34,250 bases of DNA from an uncultured Sutterella sp. (GTDB taxonomy: Bacteria; Pseudomonadota; Gammaproteobacteria; Burkholderiales; Burkholderiaceae_F): NCBI GenBank assembly GCA_900553105.1, contig USCE01000005.1, positions 1 to 34,250 on the forward strand, in the 5' to 3' direction. The notes below the pieces were generated by a model. That model was not told the origin of the DNA, ran no database searches, and saw nothing but the letters and a program-made list of their open reading frames with translations. Shown one piece after another: positions 25,630-34,202 of this stretch (the first letter of the stretch is position 1; each line of letters starts with the position of its first letter). Position numbers and translations under genes: made by a program.

Positions 25630-26958
25630 ATGAATGCCTTGTCTTATCTCATCATTGCTTTTTTATTGGCTTTGACGTACTTGAGTCTTTCAAATCCTAA
25701 CCGAGCAAAGGGGCTTCAAGATTTCGCCACGGCTGGTGGCACCATAAGCAGCCTTTTATGCGCATTGTCTCTTGTCAGTACTATTATTGGCGGCTCCGCG
25801 ACGCTGGGGATGGGGGCTTTTGCGCAAAAGGTTGGAGAAGCTGCATTTTGGTGGCTTGGTGTCGGAGCAATAGGTTTGATTGTTCACGGTTGGGCCGTTG
25901 CGCCTTTGATTCGCAAGATGCCGGCGATGACGTTACCAGAAGTGGCAGCAGTACGAGTGGGTGAGAAAGCAAAATTGTGGAGTGCCGTCATTATCGGTGT
26001 GTCTTGGGTTGCTGTTACCGCGGCGCAATTTGTGGCGTTATGGGCACTGCTCAATAGTTTAATGTCTGCCTCGATTGCAACGTTTTTTTACGGCGCAATT
26101 GCTTTGGCAGTGATTTTGCATACAGCCATGGGCGGGCAACGAGCTGTTATTAAAACGGATGCGTTGCAAGCGGTTCTTTTATTGGGTGGCTTTATTGCGG
26201 CCGCTCTTTGGTGCGTAAATTTCGCTCCCGTTAATAACATCAGCTGGGTTCCTTTTAACGAAAACTTTGCATTTTTGGATTGGGTAACGCTTATGTTATT
26301 GGTCGGAATTACGTATATCGTGGGCCCTGACATGTTCTCCCGATCTTTTGCAGCCAGAGATGCTCGTTCAGCCCGTCGAGCTACATGGATCGCCTCGCCT
26401 TTACTGGTGGTGTTCGGTGTGTCAATTACGTACATGGCGTTAGCCAATATTGAAGCGAATTCGCCGATTGCAGAGTGGTTATCTGAGGGCAGTTCTATGC
26501 CATGGTTGCTGAAGGCGATTTTGGCCTTAGGATTAATCAGTGCATTGTGCGGCACGGTTGATACGGTATTGTTGTCGGCGGCTACGATTGCAGAACGAGA
26601 TATTTTTGGTAAGAATCGCTTGCCAGCCGTGCGACTATTGGTGATTTTCATCGGATTGATGTGTGCTCTAGTTGTTTTTGTTTCTGCTGACATTATTCGT
26701 TTGTTGCTAATCGCGTACAGTTTCTTTGTCCCTGGTGTAGCAGCTCCACTATTAGTGACGCTTTTGATGAAAAAATATCGATTTATTGAGCGTTATTGGA
26801 TGTTTGCCGCGGTATCCGGAGGTCTATTGGGTTTGAGTGCCAACTTAACGGGTATTCAAAATTTGGCGATACTGGGTGTGTTTGTGTCCGTCAGCGGCGC
26901 TGTTTTAAGTGTTCGGATTCGAGCTCCTCTTTCAAAGTCTACAGATTGCGCACAATAG
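25630..26958 (+). CDS. Sodium:solute symporter (SSS) family protein
   Basis: A polytopic membrane protein of 442 residues with about twelve hydrophobic helices. SSS family traits are FATAGGTISSLLCALSLVST, the glycine-rich GGSATLGMGAFAQKVGEAAF, MTLPEVAAVR and the signature loop AMGGQRAVIKTDALQA. ISALCGTVDTVLLSAATIAERDIF near the C-terminal third also fits the LeuT-like sodium site region. It imports a solute with sodium; the substrate cannot be read from sequence. It begins 23 nt after ftsA on the same strand without a visible ribosome site and probably rides on the dcw transcript. It is not a standard dcw member. No clear terminator follows. Confidence 0.88.
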   Translation: MNALSYLIIAFLLALTYLSLSNPNRAKGLQDFATAGGTISSLLCALSLVSTIIGGSATLGMGAFAQKVGEAAFWWLGVGAIGLIVHGWAVAPLIRKMPAMTLPEVAAVRVGEKAKLWSAVIIGVSWVAVTAAQFVALWALLNSLMSASIATFFYGAIALAVILHTAMGGQRAVIKTDALQAVLLLGGFIAAALWCVNFAPVNNISWVPFNENFAFLDWVTLMLLVGITYIVGPDMFSRSFAARDARSARRATWIASPLLVVFGVSITYMALANIEANSPIAEWLSEGSSMPWLLKAILALGLISALCGTVDTVLLSAATIAERDIFGKNRLPAVRLLVIFIGLMCALVVFVSADIIRLLLIAYSFFVPGVAAPLLVTLLMKKYRFIERYWMFAAVSGGLLGLSANLTGIQNLAILGVFVSVSGAVLSVRIRAPLSKSTDCAQ

Positions 26959-27107
26959 ACATAATCGAGGTTATCAAATCTTCGTCTAAGAATTGGGGAT
27001 CACATAAGTATGCGTACCCTGGTTATTGCTCTTAGGGGGCATTAAGTCTCACTAGTACCATCTTTTTGGGATTTTTGTTCCGTCTTGCGATCCGGTACTT
27101 GTACGAT

Positions 27108-27996
27108 TTATTACTCATCGGTGGCCATGTCGATTTTTTTATGGTAGAAAGTTGCCGTCAGGTTTTGCGCGTTCCAATGTGCTTAACCAACGTGTGTTTG
27201 CCGTACTTTGGCATCGTATAGATCAAGTCAATATGGCTTGATCGATGGTGAGATCGGTCGAAGCAAAATGTTCAAATTTGGCATTGTGGGCATTGAAGCG
27301 GCAACGTCGGCACAATCGCACTCAATTGACATGTTGCGAAGAACATTAGTGTCGATAATCTTATTTTTCGAATTGATTCGCGATGCCTTTGTCGGTATCG
27401 GTCTTCTGTTGTTGGAAAATTTCTCCTCTGGACTATGTGTCGTCTTTTTTCACATGCGAGTCGCTGGAGTTGTCCATACTGAGTTTCTTAAAATGCGACA
27501 GCACCTCCATGGAGTCATTGGTACAAAGTGCTGGCCGACCATGAATACTCTCAGGCCTAGACCACTTTTAACGTGTAAGGGCGCATCATGTCTTCATTCA
27601 TGATGCCAAGTGATGAGAACAAATAACCATTTTGTTCTAACGCCTTGCGATGACCGACCGTGGTTTGGCGAGGGCTTTTATAAAGTACATTGCATTCGAC
27701 AATGGTGCTGTTGGGAATTGTGGCCTGAAGTTCTTTGATCCAATCTCGTGGCCGAATAAAGGGGCCGTCGGACTTGCCTGTGTGTAACCCCAGAGCAACC
27801 TTGCTGCTGATATTTTTATTGATCAGTTAGTACATTCGCTGCAAAGAAGCGCTGGAGATTTTGGCGTCCAATACACGACGGACTTGGCTCGAGTTGTTGC
27901 TTAAGCAGCATGAGCCGCCATGGCCGGTGCACCTGTAGTAGCTAGAGTCTGTACGGAAGACTCTAGCAATTGTCTTCTTGATAATGTTGTCGCGGC
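27108..27996 (-). pseudogene. Decayed gene for a Tat-exported DUF362 (COG2768-like) protein
   Basis: No intact gene fills the 1.3 kb between the symporter and ftsZ, but the minus strand keeps family-like pieces in order. First is a twin-arginine signal, LSRRQLLESS...APAMAAHA (27984-27904), broken by TAA. Next is SVVYWTPK, a frameshift, then KISSASLQRMY and another stop. Then VALGLHTGKSDGPFIRPRDW and IPNSTIVECNVLYKSPR (27799-27560), ended by TAG. After a further shift, KIIDTNVLRNMSIECDCADV (27394-27228) and more stops follow. The order matches DUF362 proteins, which bind Fe-S clusters and have a conserved CDC motif near the C-terminus. At least four stops and two frameshifts make it non-functional. 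It is the only minus-strand gene between 7169 and 30542. Family recognition is by eye. Confidence 0.8.
27941..27967. repeat. Perfect 9-bp inverted repeat in the pseudogene signal region
   Basis: GCTAGAGTC (27941-27949) and GACTCTAGC (27959-27967) flank a 9-nt loop. There is no T-run on either strand. It falls inside the hydrophobic part of the decayed Tat signal, so it may be a chance result of decay. Confidence 0.4.
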
Positions 27997-28278
27997 AAAT
28001 CTTCTTTAAAAAGTCTTGTCAGAACAATGAGTTGTTAATTGATTTATAAAACGCGCAAATGGCATTCAATTGCGAAATCACTGAGAGTATTTGCCAAAAA
28101 AATCAAATGGAAATTAACAAGTAGAGCACGGAAAATCGTACCAGAACACCCTTGTTAGTGCTTAACAGCGGATTGAAAAGTTTTGCAATGAATAATCTCA
28201 AAATGATTATTTTTTAGATAAGCAAAATGCTTAACTTTCAGACATAATTAACAGGTTAGATTTGGAGGCCCTATTTCT
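27997..28278 (+). promoter_or_regulatory. AT-rich upstream region of ftsZ
   Basis: This non-coding, AT-rich stretch must carry local control of ftsZ. It holds a hairpin (AATAATC with GATTATT, 28191-28211) running into TTTTT, a smaller inverted repeat AAGCA/TGCTT (28220-28232), a possible -10 CATAAT (28243-28248) without a good -35, and the GGAGG ribosome site of ftsZ. Whether the hairpin ends incoming dcw/symporter transcripts is inference. I see no gene here. Confidence 0.4.
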
Positions 28279-29610
28279 ATGTTCGAATTTGTCAGTGACA
28301 ATCAACCCCGTGAAACGGTTATTAAGGTAATCGGCGTGGGCGGCGGTGGCGGAAACGCTGTCGAGCACATGATTGAGCGCGGTGCTCAAGGTATTGAATT
28401 TATTGCTATTAATACCGACTACACGGCGCTTTCACATTCCAGAGCTCACGCAACGTTGCAAATCGGTAAGACCGGTTTGGGGGCTGGTGCACAGCCCGAA
28501 GTTGGGGAGGCTGCTGCTATTGAGGCTAAGGACCGAATTGTTGAATTGCTCAAGGGGGCTAATCTGGTCTTTATTACCGCGGGTATGGGTGGCGGTACCG
28601 GGACGGGGGCTGCTCCGATCGTGGCGCAAATTGCTCGAGAAATGGGCATTTTGACTGTTGCTGTGGTCACTAAGCCCTTTAGTTTTGAAGGGCCTTTGCG
28701 TATGCAACGTGCTGAAGAAGGTTTGGTTAAGCTCAAAGAGGCTGTTGATTGCCAAATTGTCATTTTGAATGACAAATTGGAAGATGAGTTGGGCGAAGAT
28801 GCTTCGATGAGTGAGTGCTTTGCGGCTGCTGACGATGTTTTGTTTAAAGCTTGTGCGGGAATTTCAGAAATCATCAAGACACCGGGTTTGATCGGCTTGG
28901 ACTTTGAAGACCTTCGTACGGTGATGAGCGCTCGCGGAACGGCCATGATGGGCTCTGCCATTGCCAGTGGTCCCGATCGTGCTCGCTTGGCCGCAGAGCA
29001 AGCCGTCGCTTGTCCTTTGCTTGAAGGTGTGACATTAAATGGTGCACGCGGCGTTTTGGTCTACATTACCGCCAGCGAAGAAAGCATGAAGATGAAGGAA
29101 ACGAAGACCGTGATGAATCTCATCACGAACTTCACGGCCAAGGGAGCTAAGGTCATTTATGGGACGGCCTATGATGACAGCATGGGAGACTCCATGCGTG
29201 TTACCGTGGTCGCGACCGGCTTGGACAACGGTTTAGACCAAGGCGTTCCGGCTCTTGAGAAAAAAGAAGAGCCGCAACGAGTTATTTTCACGCCGAATCC
29301 CGCGCCTAAAACGGATCTGCCTGATGTATTGGCCGATTGGGGGCCGAGAAATCGTGGTGTAGCCGCAACGGCTCAACAGCCTGTCTCGCCCTCAGAACCT
29401 TCGGTGTTGCAACCGCAACAAAATGCGCCGGTGGACTTTTCGCTCAATTCAGCTGCTGCGGCACCGTCAACCGGAGCTCAAGAGTCCGAACCCGCAGCTC
29501 AACCTCAAACCAGCTGGCATACTCAAGAACCTGAAAAGAGTAACGACGGTGTTTGGGACTCGCCGCGTCGTAAGACCGGTTGGTGGGATCAACGCAAGGA
29601 CAACAAGTAA
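28279..29610 (+). CDS. ftsZ: Cell division protein FtsZ
   Basis: A tubulin-like GTPase of 443 residues that forms the Z ring. The GTP-binding core is canonical: IKVIGVGGGGGNAVEHMI, the tubulin signature GGGTGTG at residues 104-110, LNDKL and the catalytic T7 loop GLDFEDLRTVM; the polymer-facing C-terminal domain ends YDDSMGDSMRVTVVATGLD. A Pro/Gln-rich linker of about 100 residues follows. The expected C-terminal peptide that binds FtsA and other partners (DIPAFLR-like) is not present; the chain ends DSPRRKTGWWDQRKDNK. GGAGG lies about 10 nt upstream of the ATG. It is separated from ftsA by the symporter and the DUF362 pseudogene and is followed after 8 nt by lpxC. Confidence 0.97.
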   Translation: MFEFVSDNQPRETVIKVIGVGGGGGNAVEHMIERGAQGIEFIAINTDYTALSHSRAHATLQIGKTGLGAGAQPEVGEAAAIEAKDRIVELLKGANLVFITAGMGGGTGTGAAPIVAQIAREMGILTVAVVTKPFSFEGPLRMQRAEEGLVKLKEAVDCQIVILNDKLEDELGEDASMSECFAAADDVLFKACAGISEIIKTPGLIGLDFEDLRTVMSARGTAMMGSAIASGPDRARLAAEQAVACPLLEGVTLNGARGVLVYITASEESMKMKETKTVMNLITNFTAKGAKVIYGTAYDDSMGDSMRVTVVATGLDNGLDQGVPALEKKEEPQRVIFTPNPAPKTDLPDVLADWGPRNRGVAATAQQPVSPSEPSVLQPQQNAPVDFSLNSAAAAPSTGAQESEPAAQPQTSWHTQEPEKSNDGVWDSPRRKTGWWDQRKDNK

Positions 29611-29618
29611 CAGCGCGA

Positions 29619-30530
29619 ATGCTTAAACAACGCACGCTAAGAAAAGCGGTGGATATGGTCGGAATCGGATTGCATTCCGGCCGTAAAGTCCGCCTGACGC
29701 TCAAGCCGGCCCCGGTTAATACCGGCATTATCTATTCTCGTATCGATTTAGAGCCCGCAGTTGTCATGCCGGCAGAGGCCACGCGTGTCAACGATACGCG
29801 CATGGCAACAACATTAAACGAAGGCGATGTCAAAATTTCCACCATTGAGCACTTAATGAGTGCGCTTAATGGTCTCGGAATTGATAATTGCTACGTAGAG
29901 GTCGATGCACCTGAGATTCCGATTATGGACGGCTCGGCCGCCAGCTTTGTTTTTTTGATTCAAGCCGCTGGTATCATTGAGCAAAATGCACCCAAGCGCT
30001 TTGTTCGAGTCATTAAACCCGTGCAAGTGCACGACGGTGATAAGTGGGCTAAGCTTGAACCCCATGAAGGTTTCAGACTCGCCTTTTCAATTAATTTCGG
30101 TCACCCGGCAATCGACAGCACGGTACAGTTTACGGAAGTGGACTTTTCCCACACGACATTCGTTCAGGCTGTTAGCCGTGCACGCACATTCGGCTTTGTT
30201 CAGGATGTGGAAATGCTCCGCTCAATCGGATTGGCCCAAGGTGGCACGCTTGAGAACGCGGTGGTTATGGACGAGTATCGGGTGCTCAATCCCGAAGGGC
30301 TGAGAGCCGATGACGAGTTTGTCAAGCACAAAATTTTAGATGCTATGGGTGATCTTTACGTATTAGGTCACCCGCTTTTGGCCCGTTATAGTGCCTTTAA
30401 GTCCGGTCATGGGTTAAATAATCAACTGCTACGTGCTCTGTTGGCCGATGGCTCGGCTTGGGAGTGGGCGACGTTTGAAGATTGCAAGGGACCAGAGGAC
30501 TTTGCTTTTGAGCGTGTTAATGCTGTCTGA
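29619..30530 (+). CDS. lpxC: UDP-3-O-acyl-N-acetylglucosamine deacetylase LpxC
   Basis: The zinc enzyme of the committed step of lipid A synthesis, 303 residues (E. coli 305). The start is the ATG at 29619 (MLKQRTLRKAVDMVGIGLHS), matching the family; a longer frame from a TTG at 29580 would run into ftsZ. Zinc ligands are visible at His78 (STIEHL), His237 and Asp241 (DEFVKHKILDAMGD), and the catalytic His264 lies in SGHGLNN. APEIPIMDGSA and SRARTFGF are intact. It begins 8 nt after ftsZ with no strong ribosome site, suggesting coupling. Its product feeds the lipid A pathway that the PagP domain at the left end would modify. Confidence 0.97.
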   Translation: MLKQRTLRKAVDMVGIGLHSGRKVRLTLKPAPVNTGIIYSRIDLEPAVVMPAEATRVNDTRMATTLNEGDVKISTIEHLMSALNGLGIDNCYVEVDAPEIPIMDGSAASFVFLIQAAGIIEQNAPKRFVRVIKPVQVHDGDKWAKLEPHEGFRLAFSINFGHPAIDSTVQFTEVDFSHTTFVQAVSRARTFGFVQDVEMLRSIGLAQGGTLENAVVMDEYRVLNPEGLRADDEFVKHKILDAMGDLYVLGHPLLARYSAFKSGHGLNNQLLRALLADGSAWEWATFEDCKGPEDFAFERVNAV

Positions 30531-30542
30531 TGAGCGCTCAGT

Positions 30543-31073
30543 TTAGCGCTCAATGGACTTGGCTAAACGCTCAAGCGCTTGGCGCAATTCTGTGTCTATG
30601 ACACGTTTTGCTTCTTTGTTGACGGCCTCTGAGGCACCAGCCTGTGCAATGCGTGGCTTATCGGTCGGGTAAGCGTCTTCTTCACTTTCACCTGAGATTG
30701 CGATTTTCCCCGCTCGAATTGAGAGGATGGGGGCATGTATGCCCTCATCAAAGAGCGCCTTGGCTAATGTGGGTTGAATTTGTTTGAGACGATTGGCAAG
30801 ACTCGTAGATCGCGTATTAAACGTAATGCCGGCTTGAGTTGCCTGAACAAATACCTGAGATGCAAAATCAATTTTGAGCCCTTTTTTCCGTATGGCAGCG
30901 GCCAGGACGCGACTGATTTTCAGACTTTCAGAGAGTTGACCTAATGTTGAGTCCGGAGCAAATTTGCGTATGGTACTGGCTAAATCTTCAGGTCCGTTAG
31001 TGACGCGAATGCCGTCATACCGGTATACGGGCGTTGTGTCAGAAAAATCTGAATGACGATCGTATTGGGCCAT
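30543..31073 (-). CDS. dciA: DciA-like (DUF721) protein, probable replicative helicase loader
   Basis: A 176-residue cytosolic protein with no signal or membrane segment. The middle third (FASQVFVQATQAGITFNTRS, then SLANRLKQIQPTLAKALFDEGI and ILSIRAGKIAIS) has the strand-helix-strand pattern of the DUF721/DciA domain, in which ANRLRQ-like residues precede a helix. DciA is the ancestral loader of DnaB helicase in bacteria lacking DnaC or DnaI. The position between lpxC and secA, facing lpxC, is where Betaproteobacteria often carry this gene. The C-terminal helix (NKEAKRVIDTELRQALERLA) is basic and amphipathic. It converges on lpxC with a 12-nt gap and diverges from secA. The assignment is by pattern and context; the function is not proven. 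Confidence 0.7.
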   Translation of the reverse strand: MAQYDRHSDFSDTTPVYRYDGIRVTNGPEDLASTIRKFAPDSTLGQLSESLKISRVLAAAIRKKGLKIDFASQVFVQATQAGITFNTRSTSLANRLKQIQPTLAKALFDEGIHAPILSIRAGKIAISGESEEDAYPTDKPRIAQAGASEAVNKEAKRVIDTELRQALERLAKSIER

Positions 31074-31312
31074 ACAATGATCTATAGAAAACGGTTGATA
31101 GCAAGTTTAATGTAATTGGTGTGCGAGCACTGTCGCAAATATTAACAACCTAGCGAAAATTCAGCAAAGGTCGAATGGGAAACAGGCCGAAAATCCAGCA
31201 TAGATATGCGATAATTCAACGCTGTAATTCGAATCGAGATCGGATTGTCAATTGATTAATTAAGTCCCGCTTTCATCATTGAAACCGATGAAGGGGAGCA
31301 GGTATAAGAAAG

Positions 31313-34072
31313 ATGTTTTCTGAGCTTTTAACCAAAATTTTCGGCAGTCGCAATGACCGCCTTATTCGTCAATATCGCCGCCAATGCGTTGCGGTCAATA
31401 AACTTGAAGATTCCATTAAGGCGCTCAGCGATGAGCAATTGAAGGCAAAGACGCAGGAATTTCGCGATCGATTGCAAAATGGTGAAACGTTGGAAAGCTT
31501 AATGCCGGAGGCGTTTGCCGTGGTGCGTGAAGCCAGTGTTCGTGTGCTCGGGATGCGTCATTTCGATGTGCAATTAATTGGCGCCATGGTGTTAAATGAT
31601 GCCAAGATTGCCGAAATGCGCACCGGTGAAGGTAAGACGTTGACGGCAACGCTTGCTGTGTACTTGAATGCCTTGCCCGGTAAAGGCGTTCATGTGGTGA
31701 CCGTCAACGACTATTTGGCCAAGCGTGACGCTGAATGGATGGGGCGTCTTTACAATTTTTTAGGCCTGACGGTGGGCACGATTTACAGTCAACAGCCTAA
31801 CGAAGAAAAGCTTCAGGCGTACGCTGCCGACATTACTTACGGGACAAATAATGAATTCGGCTTCGATTATTTGCGTGACAATATGGAGTACGATCCCGCA
31901 CAACGTCGTCAACGCGGTCTTCACTATGCCATTGTTGACGAAGTTGACTCCATTTTGATTGACGAAGCCAGAACGCCGTTAATTATTTCTGGTCCTGCCG
32001 ATGATAATACGGAGCTTTATGCTCGCGTCAACGAAATCCCTTCCTTGCTTGTGCGTCAAGCCGATGAAAAAGGCGAAGGCGACTATTGGGTTGATGAAAA
32101 GGCTCGTCAAGTCTATATCTCTGAACAAGGTCACGAGCACATTGAGCAGATTTTGACCGAACGAGGCATGATCCCCCAAGGTCAAAGTCTTTACTCTGGT
32201 CAAAACATTCTTTTGATGCATCACTTACAAGCTGCATTGCGTGCGCATGCGCTCTTTAAGCGTGACCAGCACTACGTGGTCCAAAACGGCGAAGTGATTA
32301 TCGTGGATGAATTTACGGGACGTTTGATGCCTGGACGTCGCTGGTCCGAAGGCTTGCACCAAGCCGTTGAAGCTAAAGAAGGTGTCAAGATTAACCAGGA
32401 AAACCAAACGTTTGCCTCTATTACGTTCCAAAACTACTTCCGTATGTACGAAAAGCTAGCAGGTATGACTGGTACGGCAGATACGGAAGCGTATGAATTC
32501 CAAGACATTTATGGTCTTGAAACAGTGGTCATTCCTACTCATAAGAAGATGATCCGTGACGACCAACAAGACAAGGTGTTCCGCACGGTCGAGGAAAAAT
32601 ATCGCGCCATTGTCGAAGACATTAAAGATTGCAATAAACGCGGTCAACCTGTTTTGCTCGGTACGACTTCCATCGAAAATTCTGAAGCTCTTAGCCAATT
32701 GCTTCACAAGGAAGGTATTGAACACAACGTGTTGAATGCCAAACAACATGAACGTGAAGCGCAAATTGTGCTGGAAGCCGGCCGCAGTGGTATGGTAACG
32801 ATTGCGACCAATATGGCCGGTCGCGGTACGGATATCGTTTTGGGCGGCGGCATCAACAAGCATGTCGATGAAATCCGTATGAATGAGTCCTTAAGTGATG
32901 AACAAAAGGCCAAAATGATTGAAGAGCTGAAGGCTCAATGGCAAGTCGAACACGACAAAGTCATCCAGGCCGGCGGTCTTCGTATTATCGGTAGTGAACG
33001 CCATGAGTCGCGCCGTATCGATAACCAATTACGCGGTCGTGCTGGTCGTCAAGGTGACCCTGGATCCAGTTGCTTCTATTTATCGATGGAAGATCCCTTA
33101 TTGCGTATTTTCGGCGGCGATCGCATGCGTGCTATTGCTGATAAGCTCAAACTTGAAGAGGGTGTAGCAATTGAGTCGAACATGCTCACGCGCATGATTG
33201 AGAGCGCCCAACGTAAGGTGGAAGGTCGCAACTACGATATTCGTAAGCAGTTGCTCGAATTTGATGACGTACAAAATGACCAACGCCGTGAAATCTACCG
33301 CTTGAGAAATGAAATTCTCGAGAGCACTGATCTGTCGGAGATGATCACCAATCTTCGTCACGGTTTCTTTACGGATTTGTTCCGTGCTCACGTGCCGGAA
33401 GATACGGTTGAAGAGCAATGGGATTTGCCGGCACTGACCGAAACGCTCAAGAGTGAGTGGGGGATTGATATTGACTTTGCGGGCATGCTGGAAAAGAGCA
33501 ACAGTGTTACCGATGAAGATTTGTTGAAAGCGTTGATTGATGATGCCGATCGCATTTATGCCGAGAAGGTAGAGTTGGCTGGTCCTCAAGCCATGAACGA
33601 TTTCTCTCGTCAGGTCACGTTGCAGGTGCTCGACCATATTTGGCGTGCACATATCACGGCTCTTGATGCGCTTCGACAAGGCATTTATCTGCGCGGTTAC
33701 GCACAAAAGCAACCCAAGCAAGAGTACAAGCGTGAAGCTTTCGCGATGTTTGAAACGTTGCTTGATCGCGTACGTGAAAACGTCATGCGTGTGTTGATGA
33801 CTGTTCACATCCAAACGCGAGAGGAAATTGAAGCTCAACAGCAACGAGTTCGAGAAGAGGCTGAAGCTCGCGCTGCAGTCCAAGCTCGGGCTCGAGTCGC
33901 TAATGCGGCAAAAGTGGTGCACGACGATGAAGGCCGCGAGCTCTCCTTTACGGGAACCTCTCCGTATGGTGTTGAACTCGATAACATTGATTGGCGAGCC
34001 GTTTCTCGTAATGCACCGTGCCCGTGCGGATCTGGCAAGAAGTACAAGAATTGCCATGGCCATATCGGTTAA
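31313..34072 (+). CDS. secA: Preprotein translocase ATPase SecA
   Basis: The 919-residue motor drives secretory proteins through SecYEG. Nucleotide-binding domain 1 shows the Walker A GEGKT at residues 105-109 and the DEAD-like VDEVDSILIDEARTPL. The preprotein-binding region follows, then nucleotide-binding domain 2 with TNMAGRGTDIVLGGG and QLRGRAGRQGDPGSS. The C-terminal linker is Arg/Ala/Glu-rich, and the tail CPCGSGKKYKNCH is the intact zinc-binding, SecB-interacting motif. The ATG follows AAGAAAG and GGGGAGCAGG; the latter is farther off. The 240 nt before it hold no secM-like leader gene, only a short TTCATC/GATGAA inverted repeat and AT-rich sequence suited to a promoter. A strong terminator hairpin follows the stop. 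Confidence 0.98.
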   Translation: MFSELLTKIFGSRNDRLIRQYRRQCVAVNKLEDSIKALSDEQLKAKTQEFRDRLQNGETLESLMPEAFAVVREASVRVLGMRHFDVQLIGAMVLNDAKIAEMRTGEGKTLTATLAVYLNALPGKGVHVVTVNDYLAKRDAEWMGRLYNFLGLTVGTIYSQQPNEEKLQAYAADITYGTNNEFGFDYLRDNMEYDPAQRRQRGLHYAIVDEVDSILIDEARTPLIISGPADDNTELYARVNEIPSLLVRQADEKGEGDYWVDEKARQVYISEQGHEHIEQILTERGMIPQGQSLYSGQNILLMHHLQAALRAHALFKRDQHYVVQNGEVIIVDEFTGRLMPGRRWSEGLHQAVEAKEGVKINQENQTFASITFQNYFRMYEKLAGMTGTADTEAYEFQDIYGLETVVIPTHKKMIRDDQQDKVFRTVEEKYRAIVEDIKDCNKRGQPVLLGTTSIENSEALSQLLHKEGIEHNVLNAKQHEREAQIVLEAGRSGMVTIATNMAGRGTDIVLGGGINKHVDEIRMNESLSDEQKAKMIEELKAQWQVEHDKVIQAGGLRIIGSERHESRRIDNQLRGRAGRQGDPGSSCFYLSMEDPLLRIFGGDRMRAIADKLKLEEGVAIESNMLTRMIESAQRKVEGRNYDIRKQLLEFDDVQNDQRREIYRLRNEILESTDLSEMITNLRHGFFTDLFRAHVPEDTVEEQWDLPALTETLKSEWGIDIDFAGMLEKSNSVTDEDLLKALIDDADRIYAEKVELAGPQAMNDFSRQVTLQVLDHIWRAHITALDALRQGIYLRGYAQKQPKQEYKREAFAMFETLLDRVRENVMRVLMTVHIQTREEIEAQQQRVREEAEARAAVQARARVANAAKVVHDDEGRELSFTGTSPYGVELDNIDWRAVSRNAPCPCGSGKKYKNCHGHIG

Positions 34073-34102
34073 TGTTAATCTGTGGTTTTAGGTTTTAATC
34101 AG

Positions 34103-34139
34103 AGGTGCGCGAAGCGAGAGCCGCGCACCTAAATTTTTT
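34103..34139 (+). terminator. Rho-independent terminator after secA
   Basis: The perfect 9-bp arms AGGTGCGCG and CGCGCACCT around a 10-nt loop are followed by AAATTTTTT. It starts 30 nt after the secA stop and ends 13 nt before the next start codon, so it may also act as a partial attenuator between the two genes. Confidence 0.85.
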
Positions 34140-34152
34140 GGGGATTATTAAT

Positions 34153-34202
34153 ATGACTGCAATTGTTCCTGTCGCTTGTGCTGTATTAATCAATGACAAG
34201 GG
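34153..34202 (+). CDS. mutT: Start of a MutT/NUDIX-like gene (cut at contig edge)
   Basis: After GGGGA and 8 nt comes an ATG with 16 full codons, MTAIVPVACAVLINDKG, before the adapter. The VACAVLI-NDKG pattern resembles the first strand of a NUDIX fold, as in MutT (8-oxo-dGTP diphosphatase), and secA is followed by mutT in many Proteobacteria. The NUDIX box itself would lie beyond the contig end, so the call rests on context and a short strand. Confidence 0.55.

Noticed and set aside
26088..26693. A 201-residue open frame on the minus strand
   Set aside because: It is antisense to the symporter gene, which shows clear SSS motifs and membrane helices.
27208..27603. A 131-residue open frame on the plus strand in the ftsA-ftsZ gap
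   Set aside because: The opposite strand of the same stretch holds ordered DUF362 fragments, so this frame is a shadow of the pseudogene.
27583..27606. Perfect 8-bp inverted repeat GCATCATG/CATGATGC
   Set aside because: It falls in the remnant coding stretch GIMNEDMMR of the pseudogene and has no T-run; probably a coding coincidence.
30531..30552. 8-bp inverted repeat TGAGCGCT/AGCGCTCA between lpxC and the convergent gene, as a bidirectional terminator
   Set aside because: There is no T-run on either strand and it overlaps the last codons of the minus-strand gene, so I do not call it a terminator.
33098..34063. A 321-residue open frame on the minus strand
   Set aside because: It lies wholly antisense to secA, which has full family motifs; it has no recognisable domain or ribosome site and is a codon-bias shadow.
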